From assembly GCF_007746795.1 (NCBI RefSeq), contig NZ_CP036343.1:978480-1042479 (forward strand): a stretch of 64,000 bases of DNA, in the 5' to 3' direction. Below, piece by piece: positions 26,794 to 36,719 of this stretch. Numbering within the stretch: position 1 is the stretch's first letter; the number at the start of each line of letters is the position of its first letter. The notes below the pieces were generated by a model. It did no database searches and had not been told where the DNA came from. It worked only from the letters and a program-made list of their open reading frames with translations. The position numbers and the translations under genes were made by a program. Origin of the DNA: Gimesia algae. GTDB taxonomy: Bacteria > Planctomycetota > Planctomycetia > Planctomycetales > Planctomycetaceae.

Positions 26794-29532
26794 TTACTGT
26801 TTGAGACTTCCTGAAACAGTAATGATCAGATTCGCGGGATCGATAAATTTTGCGAACGCCTGCTGAGCAGCCTCCGCAGTCACCGCGTTGACTTTGGTTT
26901 CCAGTTCGGAATAGTAAGTCATATCCCGATCGGCAAACAGATTCGTTGACAGGATGGAAGCCAGAGAGGCATCGCTGGTACGGGAAACTTCCTGCTGTTC
27001 CAGATAACCTTTCTGAGCATTCGTCAGTTCTTCCGATGTGATCCCTTTCGAGATCAGTAAGGCCAGTTCTTCCTTAATCGCGGTTTCCACCTTTTCCATG
27101 TTGTCCGGATTACAGCTGGCATACAGGGAAATGGAACCGCGGGAATCAACGGCATCCGCGTGAATGAAAGCTCCAACGCCATATGCCAGGCCTTCTTTCT
27201 GACGGACGCGGTCACCCAGGCGTGATGAAAGTCCGCTGGACCCCAGTACCGAGCCCGCCACAATCAGATCGGGGTACTCGGGGGAATTGCTGTTCATGGG
27301 AAATGTCAGGCCGCCAAAATAGAACGCATTTGCCTTGTCGGGGATGATAATTTCCGTCAGTTTGCCGGGAATCTTATGTGGTTCTGAAGGAATATGCTTG
27401 TAAGCAGCGGGGGACTTCCAGTCATCCAGTATGGATCCCAGCTGGGTATACACTTCGTCTTCAGAGAAGTCACCTACAACAGCAATTTCCCCTGCAGAGC
27501 CACCGATGAAATTTTCATACAGCGACTGCAGATCACTCTGTGACAGCGCTTTGATCCGTTCAATTTCCTGTTCGATCGTCGGCACATAGCGGGGATCCGC
27601 TTCCGGGTAGGGACGCAGTTGACTTCGCACCGAAAGAATGGCCCGTGACTGGGGATCGGTTTTCTGTTTTTCCAGAGTCGCAATCTGCTGTGATTTCAGC
27701 ACATCCAGTTCGGTTTCCGGCAAGGTTGGCTCGCGGAGAATTTCCTTGAGAATGCTTAATACTTTCGGAAGACTCTCGCTGCGGGTTTTGATCCCGATAT
27801 TTAATTCTCCGGGTGAACCGGAAATGCTCAGCTGGGCACGCAGTTTATTGAGTTCGTCTTCTATCTGCTGACGTGTCCGATTTTTAGTGCCCCGCTTCAT
27901 GACAGCAGGCAGAAACTCACAGGCTGTCTTTTTCTCCTGCAGGCTTTCCAGGTCTCCGTAGCGGAGCGTCATCTTCAGATTGACTTCTTCGCCGCGGGTC
28001 TTTTTGGAGAGCAATGCCACTTTCACGCCACTGGCCAGCGTTTTGACAGTCGTGCGTTTATTGATATTCTCGGGCGAAACATCAAAATCTTCTCCCATCG
28101 CAACCGTTTCGCGTCCCTGGTAGTCGCCAATCATTTTGGCAACATCGTCGATCTGCGGAATCGTAACCTTCTGGCTTTCTTCAACGGGAACAAATATTCC
28201 CACGGTCCGATTGTTCTCTTTCAGGTATTCGTCCGCGACGCGTTTGACATCTTCGGGAGTCACTTTTTCCAGAGCATCGCGATACAGGAATCGCAGACGC
28301 CAGTCGCCCATCGAAACCCACTCTGAAAGCTCCACAGCCAGCCGCGAACTGTTATTCTCGGCCTGCTCATACTGTTTCAGAAGTTTTTCTTTAGCGCGTG
28401 TCACATCTTCGGCGGGGATTCCTTTTTCTCTGACGGTCTGCAGCGTATCAAACATGATTCCCAGAATGACCTGTGGATCATTGCCTTTGACAACTTCCAC
28501 CATCAGTCGCAGTACGCCGGGATCGTGTAATGCAAACAGCGATCCGGAAACGCTGGAGGCCTTTTTTGTCTTCACGAGGGCCTGATACAAGACGCCTGAA
28601 GGATCATCAGTCAGCGTCGATTCCAATACGTCAATGGCAGCCATGTCTTTGTGAGCAGCTGCCGGGATGTGATAAACCACTCCCACAGCGGGGACTTCAC
28701 CAATCCGCCGCAGCGTTACGATGCGTTCCCCTTCCTGTGGAGGCTCTTCGGTATAGGTTTTATCCAGTTTTCGTTCCGGGCGGGGAATAGTACCAAAATA
28801 CTGATTGATCAGCTTCAGTGCTTCTTCCTGCTCGAATTTTCCTGCGACAATCAACACGGCGTTATCGGGCTGATAATATTTTTTGTAGAAGCTTTTCAGA
28901 CGGTCTATGGGCACTCGCTCGATATCAGCCCGGTTACCAATGGTCGATTTCCCGTAATTATGCCATTCAAAGGCGGAGGACATCACTTTCTGCATCAGCA
29001 TGCGTGAGGGGCTGTTTTCGCCCCGTTCGAATTCGTTGCGGACCACTGTCATCTCCGAGGCCAGATCTTCGGCTTTCACATAACTGTTCATCATGCGATC
29101 GGCTTCCATCTTCAGCGCGAATTCCAGGTTGTCCTCAGTCGCCGGCAGCGTTTCGTAGTAATTCGTGCGGTCGTACCAGGTGGTTCCGTTGAACTGGGCA
29201 CCGCGGGCCTGCAAGTCTTTGGGAATATTCTGATGGGTGGGCGTTCCCTTGAACAACATATGCTCCAGCAGGTGCGCCATCCCGGTTTCGCCGTAGCCTT
29301 CATGCCGGGAACCAACGAGTAATGTCAGATTCACGGTCACTTTGGGGCTGGAGGCATCCGGAAACAGCAGTACTTTCATGCCGTTGGCCAGGGAATATTC
29401 GGTAATGCCTTCTACGGTCCGAATTTTTTCCGGTGGGGCAGGGGCATCAGCGGCTGCCAGAAATGATTGGGAAGCAAAGCTCATTACGAAAAGTACCCCT
29501 GCGGTTAAACTCCATTTTTGTCGATTCATCAT
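26794..29532 (-). CDS. secreted M16 family zinc protease, double-module
   Basis: About 912 residues with a signal peptide (LTAGVLFVMSFASQSFLAAA). The first M16 module has the inverted zinc motif HLLEHMLFKGT (HxxEH) and the downstream Glu region VVRNEFERGENSP. The second module (about 480-900), with GGLTFPMNSNSPEYPDLIVAGSVLG and RVRQKEGLAYGVGAFIH, lacks HxxEH and is the non-catalytic partner half, as in pitrilysin-type chains. It degrades peptides outside the cytoplasm. ATG 29532 is chosen because it gives a clean leader. Confidence 0.9.
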   Translation of the reverse strand: MMNRQKWSLTAGVLFVMSFASQSFLAAADAPAPPEKIRTVEGITEYSLANGMKVLLFPDASSPKVTVNLTLLVGSRHEGYGETGMAHLLEHMLFKGTPTHQNIPKDLQARGAQFNGTTWYDRTNYYETLPATEDNLEFALKMEADRMMNSYVKAEDLASEMTVVRNEFERGENSPSRMLMQKVMSSAFEWHNYGKSTIGNRADIERVPIDRLKSFYKKYYQPDNAVLIVAGKFEQEEALKLINQYFGTIPRPERKLDKTYTEEPPQEGERIVTLRRIGEVPAVGVVYHIPAAAHKDMAAIDVLESTLTDDPSGVLYQALVKTKKASSVSGSLFALHDPGVLRLMVEVVKGNDPQVILGIMFDTLQTVREKGIPAEDVTRAKEKLLKQYEQAENNSSRLAVELSEWVSMGDWRLRFLYRDALEKVTPEDVKRVADEYLKENNRTVGIFVPVEESQKVTIPQIDDVAKMIGDYQGRETVAMGEDFDVSPENINKRTTVKTLASGVKVALLSKKTRGEEVNLKMTLRYGDLESLQEKKTACEFLPAVMKRGTKNRTRQQIEDELNKLRAQLSISGSPGELNIGIKTRSESLPKVLSILKEILREPTLPETELDVLKSQQIATLEKQKTDPQSRAILSVRSQLRPYPEADPRYVPTIEQEIERIKALSQSDLQSLYENFIGGSAGEIAVVGDFSEDEVYTQLGSILDDWKSPAAYKHIPSEPHKIPGKLTEIIIPDKANAFYFGGLTFPMNSNSPEYPDLIVAGSVLGSSGLSSRLGDRVRQKEGLAYGVGAFIHADAVDSRGSISLYASCNPDNMEKVETAIKEELALLISKGITSEELTNAQKGYLEQQEVSRTSDASLASILSTNLFADRDMTYYSELETKVNAVTAEAAQQAFAKFIDPANLIITVSGSLKQ

Positions 29533-29665
29533 CCGATATTTCGCTCCACTAGAGAGGGTCAGCAATTTAGTCAGTCCTTAACTCAACAGCATCTTCAATT
29601 CATTGTTCGAATTATAGGCGATTCCCGAAAGGGCAACAATCACTGACTCCGAGAATTCACCGAGT

Positions 29666-30658
29666 TCACGTCGATTTACGTGCCTGCTTTAAAAAGGTTG
29701 TCCCCACACCAAGCAGCATGCCCATCCCGAGGCCCCCCGCGTGAGCCATGTTAGCCACGGGCCCCATCACACCTGTCATACAGAGAAAAAACCAGCCAAT
29801 GAGAATCACCACCATGTTGGGAGGGATAAAAAATGAAGACTGCGGGTCAAACTGGCTCTTCATCCACATATAGCCAAACATGCCATAGACCACGCCTGAT
29901 AGACCTCCAAAGGAAGGGCCCGACCAGTAAAACTGAGCCACATTAGACGGAATTGCCGTCAACAACACGAGTAAGGCCAGCTTGACACTGCCCCGGTTGA
30001 ATTCTATCGCACCCCCCAGTTGGTAACACATCATGCAGTTAAACAGAATATGTAAGATCGAAAAATGCAGGAAAATCGGAGTCACGAGACGCCAGACTTC
30101 CCCTTCGCGAATATCCAGCAGGTAAGGGCTGTAGCGGATCATATTACCTGAAACCTGAAATGAGCTGATGCTCAATTCCTGCCTGATCTCGCTGTTAAAT
30201 TCATTCGACTGCATCAGTAGGAACACGACCACAGACACGCCGATCAGCATCGATGTGACCGGACAGCGGCTGGTGAAAGGCTGATTCCAGGTATCGCGGA
30301 CATTGACCTGTTTACGGGCAGTATCTGCGGCTTTTTTGATTTTCGATTCACGAATGGCATCCGCCTTTCGCGCGGCGCCCTGGAATTTTTCGGCATCAGG
30401 ATTCGCAGAAAATTCCTGCAATTCCTGTTTGGCGTGTTCGATCTGATCTTCATCGAAGACCCAGATCGACCATTGGTCGACTGACTGTTCCACCTTGATT
30501 TCCACGCCTGTGGTAAGCAGATAGTCTTCGAACTGTTTTGCCTGCTGCCCGGAAGGAAGGGAGCCGATTTTTCTCATTCTATTTTCAATCCATGCCTGAT
30601 AAGTACAAGACTGGCTCCATCCTGAAACCAGACGATCCCCTGAAACGCCAGAGATCAT
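29666..30658 (-). CDS. rhomboid intramembrane serine protease
   Basis: A 330-residue protein. The N-terminal ~110 residues are a soluble domain (QAKQFEDYLLTTGVEIKVE, WSIWVFDEDQIEHAKQEL), like the GlpG cytoplasmic domain. The membrane domain carries catalytic Ser in FGGLSGVVYGMFGYMW (GxSG) and catalytic His in NMAHAGGLGMGML. It cleaves membrane proteins within the bilayer. Its ATG overlaps the upstream gene's stop by one base (TAATG), suggesting translational coupling; ATG 30577 is an alternative start. Confidence 0.9.
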   Translation of the reverse strand: MISGVSGDRLVSGWSQSCTYQAWIENRMRKIGSLPSGQQAKQFEDYLLTTGVEIKVEQSVDQWSIWVFDEDQIEHAKQELQEFSANPDAEKFQGAARKADAIRESKIKKAADTARKQVNVRDTWNQPFTSRCPVTSMLIGVSVVVFLLMQSNEFNSEIRQELSISSFQVSGNMIRYSPYLLDIREGEVWRLVTPIFLHFSILHILFNCMMCYQLGGAIEFNRGSVKLALLVLLTAIPSNVAQFYWSGPSFGGLSGVVYGMFGYMWMKSQFDPQSSFFIPPNMVVILIGWFFLCMTGVMGPVANMAHAGGLGMGMLLGVGTTFLKQARKST

Positions 30659-31665
30659 TAATCTTGTGCTAAAGCAGATAAATGTTTTTGAACCGATTTT
30701 TGTAACGTTGCATGATCAGACCACGGAGCATAATGCACCCGCATCACAAACCCATAAGCTTCGCCTGGCTGATAGTCAGGAATAAACCACTGAAAGTCCC
30801 AGGCAGGATTTTTGCCTCCGCCTCCGGTGGGCGACTGCGCCAACCAGATCTGATCACGGTCTCTGAAGAGTTGAGTATAGGAATAATTATCACGAATGCC
30901 ATAGTACCACGGCTGGGAATACCGGTAAGCAGACGGATGATTCACCAGGGTCAAAGGGAAATCTGCAGCCAGTTCAGGAAAGAAGGTCGCGTGGTCAGGA
31001 GGATGCGTGCTGTCTACACCATGCGCGGGAGTTCGCGCGTGCAGCAGCGTTTCGGGCTGATTCAATTGCTTCGCCGGTTTCCCATAAAAGTGGATGCGAC
31101 GATCTTCCGGAGCCTGTATATAACTGGCCCAGAACAGTCCAATGTATCCATTCTTGAACAGATCTGCGTGCGGGATACACTCGAACGTATACTCCAGAGC
31201 CCCATCTTCCAGTATCTGATAGCGACCGCAGCTTTCCAGCTTCCAGTTCGCGGTCGGAGGCTGATACAACTCCACGGTGTCTGCAGAAATAATCCGCAGT
31301 TCCATCGGAAATTTGCGTGGCTCAAACTTTTCCTTCAGTTCAGGGGTGCCATCATGTATGTGCTCAAAATTCAAGCCCGCCAGGGCAGGAACGAACAGAT
31401 TCTCATCCTGCCCTGCGTACTTTAGTGAAGCCACTCCATTATATCCGGCGCGATGGCCGGGTAACGCTTTTGTATTAACGGCAGCATTATCGACAATGAT
31501 CGCCGTCACGTTTCCCCGTTTGAGCATTACCGTATGCTGATCTGTCAGCTGATATTTGATTTGCGGATTGGTGAGGCTCGTTCGCTTTGGTGCAGCCAGT
31601 GGATGCGTGGCAAAGAGCAGAGGAACCTCGACCATCAACGCTAACAGGCATAATCCCAGTTTCAT
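30658..31665 (-). CDS. secreted hypothetical protein, galactose-mutarotase-like fold possible
   Basis: About 335 residues with a signal peptide (MKLGLCLLALMVEVPLLFA). The body is beta-rich with many aromatic residues (GYIGLFWASYIQAPEDRRIHFYG, QPWYYGIRDNYSYTQLF, WDFQWFIPDY). That is compatible with a sugar-binding or mutarotase-like sandwich, but no catalytic motif is recognised. ATG 31665 has GAGCTGG upstream. It sits between the protease fusion gene and the rhomboid gene on the same strand, with the latter coupled. Confidence 0.55.
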   Translation of the reverse strand: MKLGLCLLALMVEVPLLFATHPLAAPKRTSLTNPQIKYQLTDQHTVMLKRGNVTAIIVDNAAVNTKALPGHRAGYNGVASLKYAGQDENLFVPALAGLNFEHIHDGTPELKEKFEPRKFPMELRIISADTVELYQPPTANWKLESCGRYQILEDGALEYTFECIPHADLFKNGYIGLFWASYIQAPEDRRIHFYGKPAKQLNQPETLLHARTPAHGVDSTHPPDHATFFPELAADFPLTLVNHPSAYRYSQPWYYGIRDNYSYTQLFRDRDQIWLAQSPTGGGGKNPAWDFQWFIPDYQPGEAYGFVMRVHYAPWSDHATLQKSVQKHLSALAQD

Positions 31666-31716
31666 CCAGCTCAATTCACATCTCCGATCTTCTCTCAAAC
31701 AGCCTGACCATTCAGA

Positions 31717-34029
31717 TTATTCCGTTGGCTTCACGGTCTCCAGATAATTGCGAAACTCATGGATGCGGCGCAGGTCAAATCCTTCGGGAGATTTTTCCAG
31801 CAGGAAATCCGCATCGGCCATCGCTTCGGTAATCCGTCCTGTCTGATATCGCAAAACCGCCCGCAACCAGCGTTCCTGCAACAGATCTTCATCGATGGCA
31901 ATCATCGTTTCGACATACCGCAACATGGACTGGATGTCTTCATCATCCCGCGCCAGATTTAACAGATTCCGCAGCATGCGTTTGATGATTTCTTTTTTGG
32001 GCTGAGCCTTCAGAAACTCTTCGTCAAACTGCCCACTGTTGGCAGAAACAATAATGGCTCTGGCAGCTTCCTCACTCACCACTTCGCCACGTTCAAAGAC
32101 ATCAACCAGCTCTCCTTTTTCGGCGGTGGAGTTCACGCGAACCACGAAATGCCCGGGGAGGCCCACACCTTCAATATCGAGTCCCAGCTTGCGTCCGAGT
32201 TCCATGTACAAGATCGCCAGGGTAATCGGCAGCCCCTCACGATCTTCGATTGTTTCGTTGATATAACTGTTGGAACGGCTGTAATAATTTGTTCGGCTTC
32301 CATGAAAACCGGTTTCACGGAACAGATAATCATTGAGGGCTTTCAGCTTTGCTTTGGGATTCGCATCTGCCGGCAGCGTTGACTGGATTTCATTTACCAT
32401 AGCGGCGATCTGGTTGAGATAGGTTTTGACTTCCACTTCTGCATTATCCAGTCGCGCGATCAGCAGGGCAGCAGTCAGTAAATCGATTTCCGATTCTTTC
32501 TGCTTTTTTAACAGTTGCTGTAGATCATCCCGAACGGCTCGCTCATGGATCGACTGAGCCATCTGCTGTAGACGCTCCGCCTGCTTCTTGAGTAAACGCG
32601 CCCGCTCCTGCAACGCCTGTTGTGCCTGTTTCTCATCCGTTTCTTTGACGACTTCTGCAATCAGAGCAGCATGAGGCGGACGATCTACGCGCAGATCTTC
32701 GGTCAGATCGAGAATTTTCTGTGCGGTTTCTTTGGAAGGGCGATAGGGGGCGATCTCGCGGGCCACCTGAAATCCTCGAAACGCGGCCACCGTATTACGG
32801 AACTTGGCCAGACCTGCTTTTCCTTGTGTATAGCGCTGGTCTTTAATTTCGAATACCTGCTCATCGTTCACAAAACATAACACCCGCTCCGCTTCGAGAC
32901 GCACCTTGAGCTGATTCCATTCTCCTTCGCGATACGAGTTGGATTTCTTCTCTTCCAGAACCCGCCATAAAAACACATCGGAACCGTCAAAGCGGCTGAT
33001 TCTCAAACTCTGGTTGCTGGGATAAAAGCCATAATGCTTCGTGTTTTCATCGGAATAAAAAATCAGTCCCGCAGCACCCGACTCATCATCCAGTTTGACC
33101 TCGACTGCAATTTCATAAGGAAGCTCGGGCAGGGCTTCCTGCGAGACACACAAAGAACGACTGCCTAAACCGCTTCCGAAACCTTCCACCATGATTCGAC
33201 CGGCACGCTGTCGCCAGCGCGATCCGAACAGTGGTTTCCAGAGTCGCTCGTCGAGTGTACCGATTGTCAGCCAGCGGTTCATCGGCACGGGGTTCGGTTT
33301 TTCCAGCAGCACTTTGAGCGCACTGATATTCACAGCGTAACCCAGATTCCGCGTGACTGCAGATTTCAATGTCACAATCCCCTGGACGTATCCCTGTGCA
33401 TCCAGAACCGGCCCACCACTGTTTCCCGGTTCAATCGGAATCGCCAGTTGAATCATCGGTTTGCCATCGATTTCACGGGTTCCGGAGTTCACTCCTTTCA
33501 CAACGCTGTAACGTAACCCCTGAGGATTACCCAGCGCAATGACTTCCGCCCCCTGTTTCAGAGAATCGGGTTCTGCCAGAGGTAATGGCGTCAAACCTTC
33601 GGCGTCTACCTTGAGGACCGCCAGATCCATCTGGCGATCGGTCGCGTGTACTTCGTTGACGTCGTATTTCTTTCCGTCTGTAAACTGCACAGAAATAGGA
33701 CGGGCCTCGCCAATCACATGCAGGTTCGTGGCGATCAGACCATCAGCGCTGATCACAAAGCCGGTTCCCAGCCCTGCCTGCTGACCATCGCGGCCTGCAA
33801 ATGAGACGGCAACCACAGATGACTTCGCCTGCTCTGCGAGCGCTTCTGCTGACAGCGTCTGTGCGGTGTCAAAGCCTGAGACCTCAGGGCGGCGCGCAGC
33901 GATCGGCTCTTCGGAATCAGAACCCGCTGAAATGACCGGCGGCATCAACAAAAGCAGCATCAAACCAGACAGGATAAACATAACCCGTCTGTAACAGAAC
34001 CTGGCGGTTCCTTTCTGGCATCCGATCAT
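31717..34029 (-). CDS. three-domain fusion: trypsin-like protease, LamG/DUF1080-like domain, SirB1 transglutaminase-like domain
   Basis: A 770-residue exported protein. An N-terminal hydrophobic leader precedes an S1C serine protease at about 70-235: His in TNLHVIGEA, Asp in RQMDLAVLK, Ser in IEPGNSGGPVLD. A beta-sandwich follows (about 245-420, YEIAVEVKLDDESGAAGLIFYS), then a helical coiled-coil linker. The C-terminal part is a SirB1/transglutaminase-like and TPR region (LNDYLFRETGFHGSRTNYY, EDREGLPITLAILYMELGR, GLPGHFVVRV). No PDZ domain is visible. The role is probably envelope protein quality control, but the combination is unusual and the function is unknown. Confidence 0.75.
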   Translation of the reverse strand: MIGCQKGTARFCYRRVMFILSGLMLLLLMPPVISAGSDSEEPIAARRPEVSGFDTAQTLSAEALAEQAKSSVVAVSFAGRDGQQAGLGTGFVISADGLIATNLHVIGEARPISVQFTDGKKYDVNEVHATDRQMDLAVLKVDAEGLTPLPLAEPDSLKQGAEVIALGNPQGLRYSVVKGVNSGTREIDGKPMIQLAIPIEPGNSGGPVLDAQGYVQGIVTLKSAVTRNLGYAVNISALKVLLEKPNPVPMNRWLTIGTLDERLWKPLFGSRWRQRAGRIMVEGFGSGLGSRSLCVSQEALPELPYEIAVEVKLDDESGAAGLIFYSDENTKHYGFYPSNQSLRISRFDGSDVFLWRVLEEKKSNSYREGEWNQLKVRLEAERVLCFVNDEQVFEIKDQRYTQGKAGLAKFRNTVAAFRGFQVAREIAPYRPSKETAQKILDLTEDLRVDRPPHAALIAEVVKETDEKQAQQALQERARLLKKQAERLQQMAQSIHERAVRDDLQQLLKKQKESEIDLLTAALLIARLDNAEVEVKTYLNQIAAMVNEIQSTLPADANPKAKLKALNDYLFRETGFHGSRTNYYSRSNSYINETIEDREGLPITLAILYMELGRKLGLDIEGVGLPGHFVVRVNSTAEKGELVDVFERGEVVSEEAARAIIVSANSGQFDEEFLKAQPKKEIIKRMLRNLLNLARDDEDIQSMLRYVETMIAIDEDLLQERWLRAVLRYQTGRITEAMADADFLLEKSPEGFDLRRIHEFRNYLETVKPTE

Positions 34030-34660
34030 TTCTTATTTCCCTTCAAAAGGAATTACATCAGCCTGGATCCGGTTCCTGCTGTACAGCCGCCTGCAGATGC
34101 ATGTCATTGCAGGCAGTTAAATTCTGTGCTCCAGAAACCAGAAGCGCTGAGTCAGGCTCAGTTGTTCTCTGCATTGTATTTCCCCCGGGTCGAGAATGCA
34201 AAAAAGAACAGACAGATTCAATTTATTCTAAAATGCTTTCAGGAAATCACTTTCGCACTGTCGACGAAGAGTGACTTGTGTGAAACCTGTACCAGAACCA
34301 ATAATTTTGTAAAAAAGTAAAAACTGGTATTGCATTAAAAATGAGTAAGAGCTAAATTTAGCGCCAGCAATCAACTACTTGCCCGGCAGGTGCCGGCCGC
34401 ATGCTCGCCGCTGGAGGTGCGAGCGCATAGTCATACATTGAGAGACACAACAGCAAATTACTGCTGAATTGAGTTGAACAACTAGCTCAATAATGCCCTT
34501 GGTTGCCTGATTCTACCCACCGAACCTGAGAAAATTTCGGTGACAAGCGGAACGACCCCACGATTGCAAAATCGAACCGTTTCGAGCCCCACTGCAGGCG
34601 ATCTACAAGATTGTTTCACACACACACTACAATTCCACATTCATTAGAAGGAGTCTACAA
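34030..34660. other. 630-bp intergenic region upstream of csrA
   Basis: No gene recognised. It holds the promoter regions of the divergent protease-fusion gene and csrA, plus the hairpins at 34383-34428 and a 7-bp stem CACCGAA/TTCGGTG at 34518-34542. Confidence 0.5.
34383..34428 (+). promoter_or_regulatory. tandem hairpins in the probable csrA leader, one exposing GGA
   Basis: Hairpin 1 is CCGGC-AGGT-GCCGG (34383-34396). Hairpin 2 is GCTCGC (34403-34408) with GCGAGC (34419-34424); its 10-nt loop contains CTGGAGGT, so GGA is exposed. CsrA is known to bind GGA in hairpin loops, and many csrA mRNAs are self-repressed. Whether the transcript begins upstream of these hairpins cannot be seen. Confidence 0.3.
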
Positions 34661-34894
34661 ATGTTGGTCTTATCCCGCAAAATCAACGAAACGATTCAAA
34701 TTGGAGACAACATCCAGATCACCATTCTGGAAACCAAAAAAGGAGCCGTTCGTATCGGCATCGCAGCGCCTCGGGAGATTCAGATTTCCCGTCCCGAGCA
34801 GGCCAAGCAAACGGTAACTCAGGAAGACTCTACTCAGGAAACAGCGCGGAAAAACTCGCAGTTTTCTCTCGCCTTTTGTGGCACGATTTCCTGA
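34661..34894 (+). CDS. csrA: carbon storage regulator CsrA
   Basis: A 77-residue RNA-binding translational regulator. [23 protein letters not shown] and [16 protein letters not shown] match the family's first and last beta strands; the dimer binds GGA sites in mRNA leaders. The C-terminal 25 residues ([20 protein letters not shown]) are longer than usual and unconserved-looking. AGAAGGAG lies 8 nt before the ATG and itself contains GGA, compatible with autoregulation. Stand-alone gene. Confidence 0.95.
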   Translation: MLVLSRKINETIQIGDNIQITILETKKGAVRIGIAAPREIQISRPEQAKQTVTQEDSTQETARKNSQFSLAFCGTIS

Positions 34895-34909
34895 TCGGTT
34901 CCGCAGATC

Positions 34910-34952
34910 GGACAGCCAGAGGAAGCGCTCCCGCGCTTTCCTGCTCCTGTCC
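34910..34952 (+). terminator. interrupted hairpin after csrA, possible terminator
   Basis: GGACAG pairs with CTGTCC outside and AGGAAGCGC with GCGCTTTCCT (one bulged T) inside. It lies 15 nt after the csrA stop. No T-run follows, so intrinsic termination is uncertain. The remaining ~310 bp to 35263 hold no supported gene. Confidence 0.4.
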
Positions 34953-35263
34953 GGGCGGAGCCCATCCCAAAACCTCCTGATATCCCACCACGACTGAATA
35001 CACCCGCCGACACCTGGAAATCACTTTCTGAATACGTTCCCGTACTCCCTGTCAGGCCCAAATTGCGCGCCTGCGGGGAAGGGCCAGCGCAGCAAATCTG
35101 CTGGAAACCTGTGGACGCATCAATTTTTGCTTGTGTGTATCCTGTAAACCGGCTAGAATCTAAACTTAACAATCCTGTGAAATTCCTGAACCAAAAGCTC
35201 CTCCAGGATCTCCCTGAAGTCATTTGATTTTCCTGCCCGTTTCCGCTTGCCAGAGGTAACTCA

Positions 35264-36664
35264 ATGAGTGCTGATCGTTCCGTCTACTGTCCCGGCCCGA
35301 TGTCACGACGCAGTTTTCTGGAAGCGGGTTACATGGCGCTGGGGGGACTGGGACTCGCCGACCTGCTGCGAACGCGCGCTCTGGCAAATACCGCAGGAAC
35401 CTCCTCGCACAGCAACGATGATACTGCCGTGATTTTCATCTGGCTGCTCGGCGGTCCCAGTCATATGGAAACGTATGACATGAAACCGAACGCTCCCAGC
35501 GACTACCGCGGTCAGCTCAATCCGATCGCAACGAACACACCAGGCATGGAGATTTGCGAGTTGCTGCCTCATCATGCGAAGGTCGCCGACAAATTTTCGA
35601 TTATCCGTTCGATTTCACATGAAGATTCGCAGCATGCGCGTGGTTCGGTCCGCTTTCTCAGTGGCCGCAAAACAAAGAGTGTCAGTCCCATTTCAGAATT
35701 TCCGACAGTCGGGCCCGTTGTTGCCAAAATGCGCGAGCATCGAAAAGTGGGAGTTCCCAACTACGTCGCCAGTTCCGCTCGCGCTTATGGCGGCGGTAGT
35801 GCTTATCTTGGTGAATCAGCGATGCCCTTTGTAGTCGGAGGCAATCCGGGTGCCCCGGGCTACAAGGTACCGAATCTGTCCGTTTCAAATACATTGAAAG
35901 ATCGTCTTGATGATCGACTCGGACTGCTGAAAGCATTTGACAGTTTCCGCCGAGACGTCGATCTGAATGGTTCCATGCAGGCGATGGACAATATCAATCA
36001 GCAGGCACTGGGCATGCTGACCAGTGACAAAGCCCGCGCAGCCTTCGATCTATCACAGGAGAGTGACGCCACCCGCGACCGTTACGGTCGGCATAAATGG
36101 GGCCAGCGTGCGTTACTCGCGCGACGACTGGTTGAAGCGGGCAGCAGTGTTGTCACCATGTTTATGAATAACCCGGATGTACCCGGCACCCAGAAAAACC
36201 GCATCCATGGTAACTGGGATATCCACGCGATCAACGGTGACCTGTATTATGATCTGGGCGTGCGGATGCCCCATTTTGACCGGGCCGTTGCAGCTTTAAT
36301 AGAAGATATTTATAGTCGCGGTCTCGACAAAAAAGTCATGCTCGTCGTCTCAGGAGAATTCGGCCGGACGCCCCGCATCACAGTCCAACCAGGAACGAAA
36401 AGCAAGGTCATGCAGCCAGGCCGCGATCACTGGCCAGGTGCGATGTCCGTTCTGGTCTCCGGCGGCGGTGCTCCCATGGGTCAGGTGATCGGCTCAACGA
36501 CTGCCAAAGGGGAATACGCCAAAGACAACAAGCTTGATCCGAATGACCTGCTGGCGACCGTCTACCGCTTCCTGGGCATCGACCAGAACCACGAGTTCCT
36601 CGACCTCAGCGGCCGCCCCATGCCCATCCTGCCTCACGGCGCACCGATCAAAGAGCTGATCTGA
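35264..36664 (+). CDS. DUF1501 family protein (sulfatase-fold, Tat-type leader)
   Basis: A 466-residue protein of the DUF1501 family, abundant in planctomycetes. The leader MSRRSFLEAGYMALGGLGLADLL has the twin-arginine pattern. Family signatures are visible: FIWLLGGPSHMETYDMKPNAP, GMEICELLPHHAKVADKFSIIRSI, VSGEFGRTPRI and GRDHWPGAMSVLVSGGGA. The alkaline-phosphatase/sulfatase-like fold is known for the family, but its substrate is not. Partners (DUF1549/DUF1553 cytochrome-type proteins) usually sit beside it but are missing here; the integrated element starts 40 bp downstream. Confidence 0.9.
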   Translation: MSADRSVYCPGPMSRRSFLEAGYMALGGLGLADLLRTRALANTAGTSSHSNDDTAVIFIWLLGGPSHMETYDMKPNAPSDYRGQLNPIATNTPGMEICELLPHHAKVADKFSIIRSISHEDSQHARGSVRFLSGRKTKSVSPISEFPTVGPVVAKMREHRKVGVPNYVASSARAYGGGSAYLGESAMPFVVGGNPGAPGYKVPNLSVSNTLKDRLDDRLGLLKAFDSFRRDVDLNGSMQAMDNINQQALGMLTSDKARAAFDLSQESDATRDRYGRHKWGQRALLARRLVEAGSSVVTMFMNNPDVPGTQKNRIHGNWDIHAINGDLYYDLGVRMPHFDRAVAALIEDIYSRGLDKKVMLVVSGEFGRTPRITVQPGTKSKVMQPGRDHWPGAMSVLVSGGGAPMGQVIGSTTAKGEYAKDNKLDPNDLLATVYRFLGIDQNHEFLDLSGRPMPILPHGAPIKELI

Positions 36665-36703
36665 AACACGTAGCATCGCTTGTTGCATCGCTTGTTTCTG
36701 AAA

Positions 36704-36719
36704 TACCCCCGGCTGGGCT
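36704..36719. repeat. attL of the integrated element
   Basis: The 16-bp TACCCCCGGCTGGGCT is identical to the 3' end of the tRNA-Arg gene at 55013-55028. No other tRNA sequence surrounds it, as expected for the distal attachment site. Confidence 0.88.

Noticed and set aside
34834-35223. 129-residue minus-strand frame ending with [17 protein letters not shown]
   Set aside because: The zinc-ribbon-like string is tempting, but it overlaps the csrA 3' end, has no clear ribosome-binding site, and the upstream part is low-complexity.
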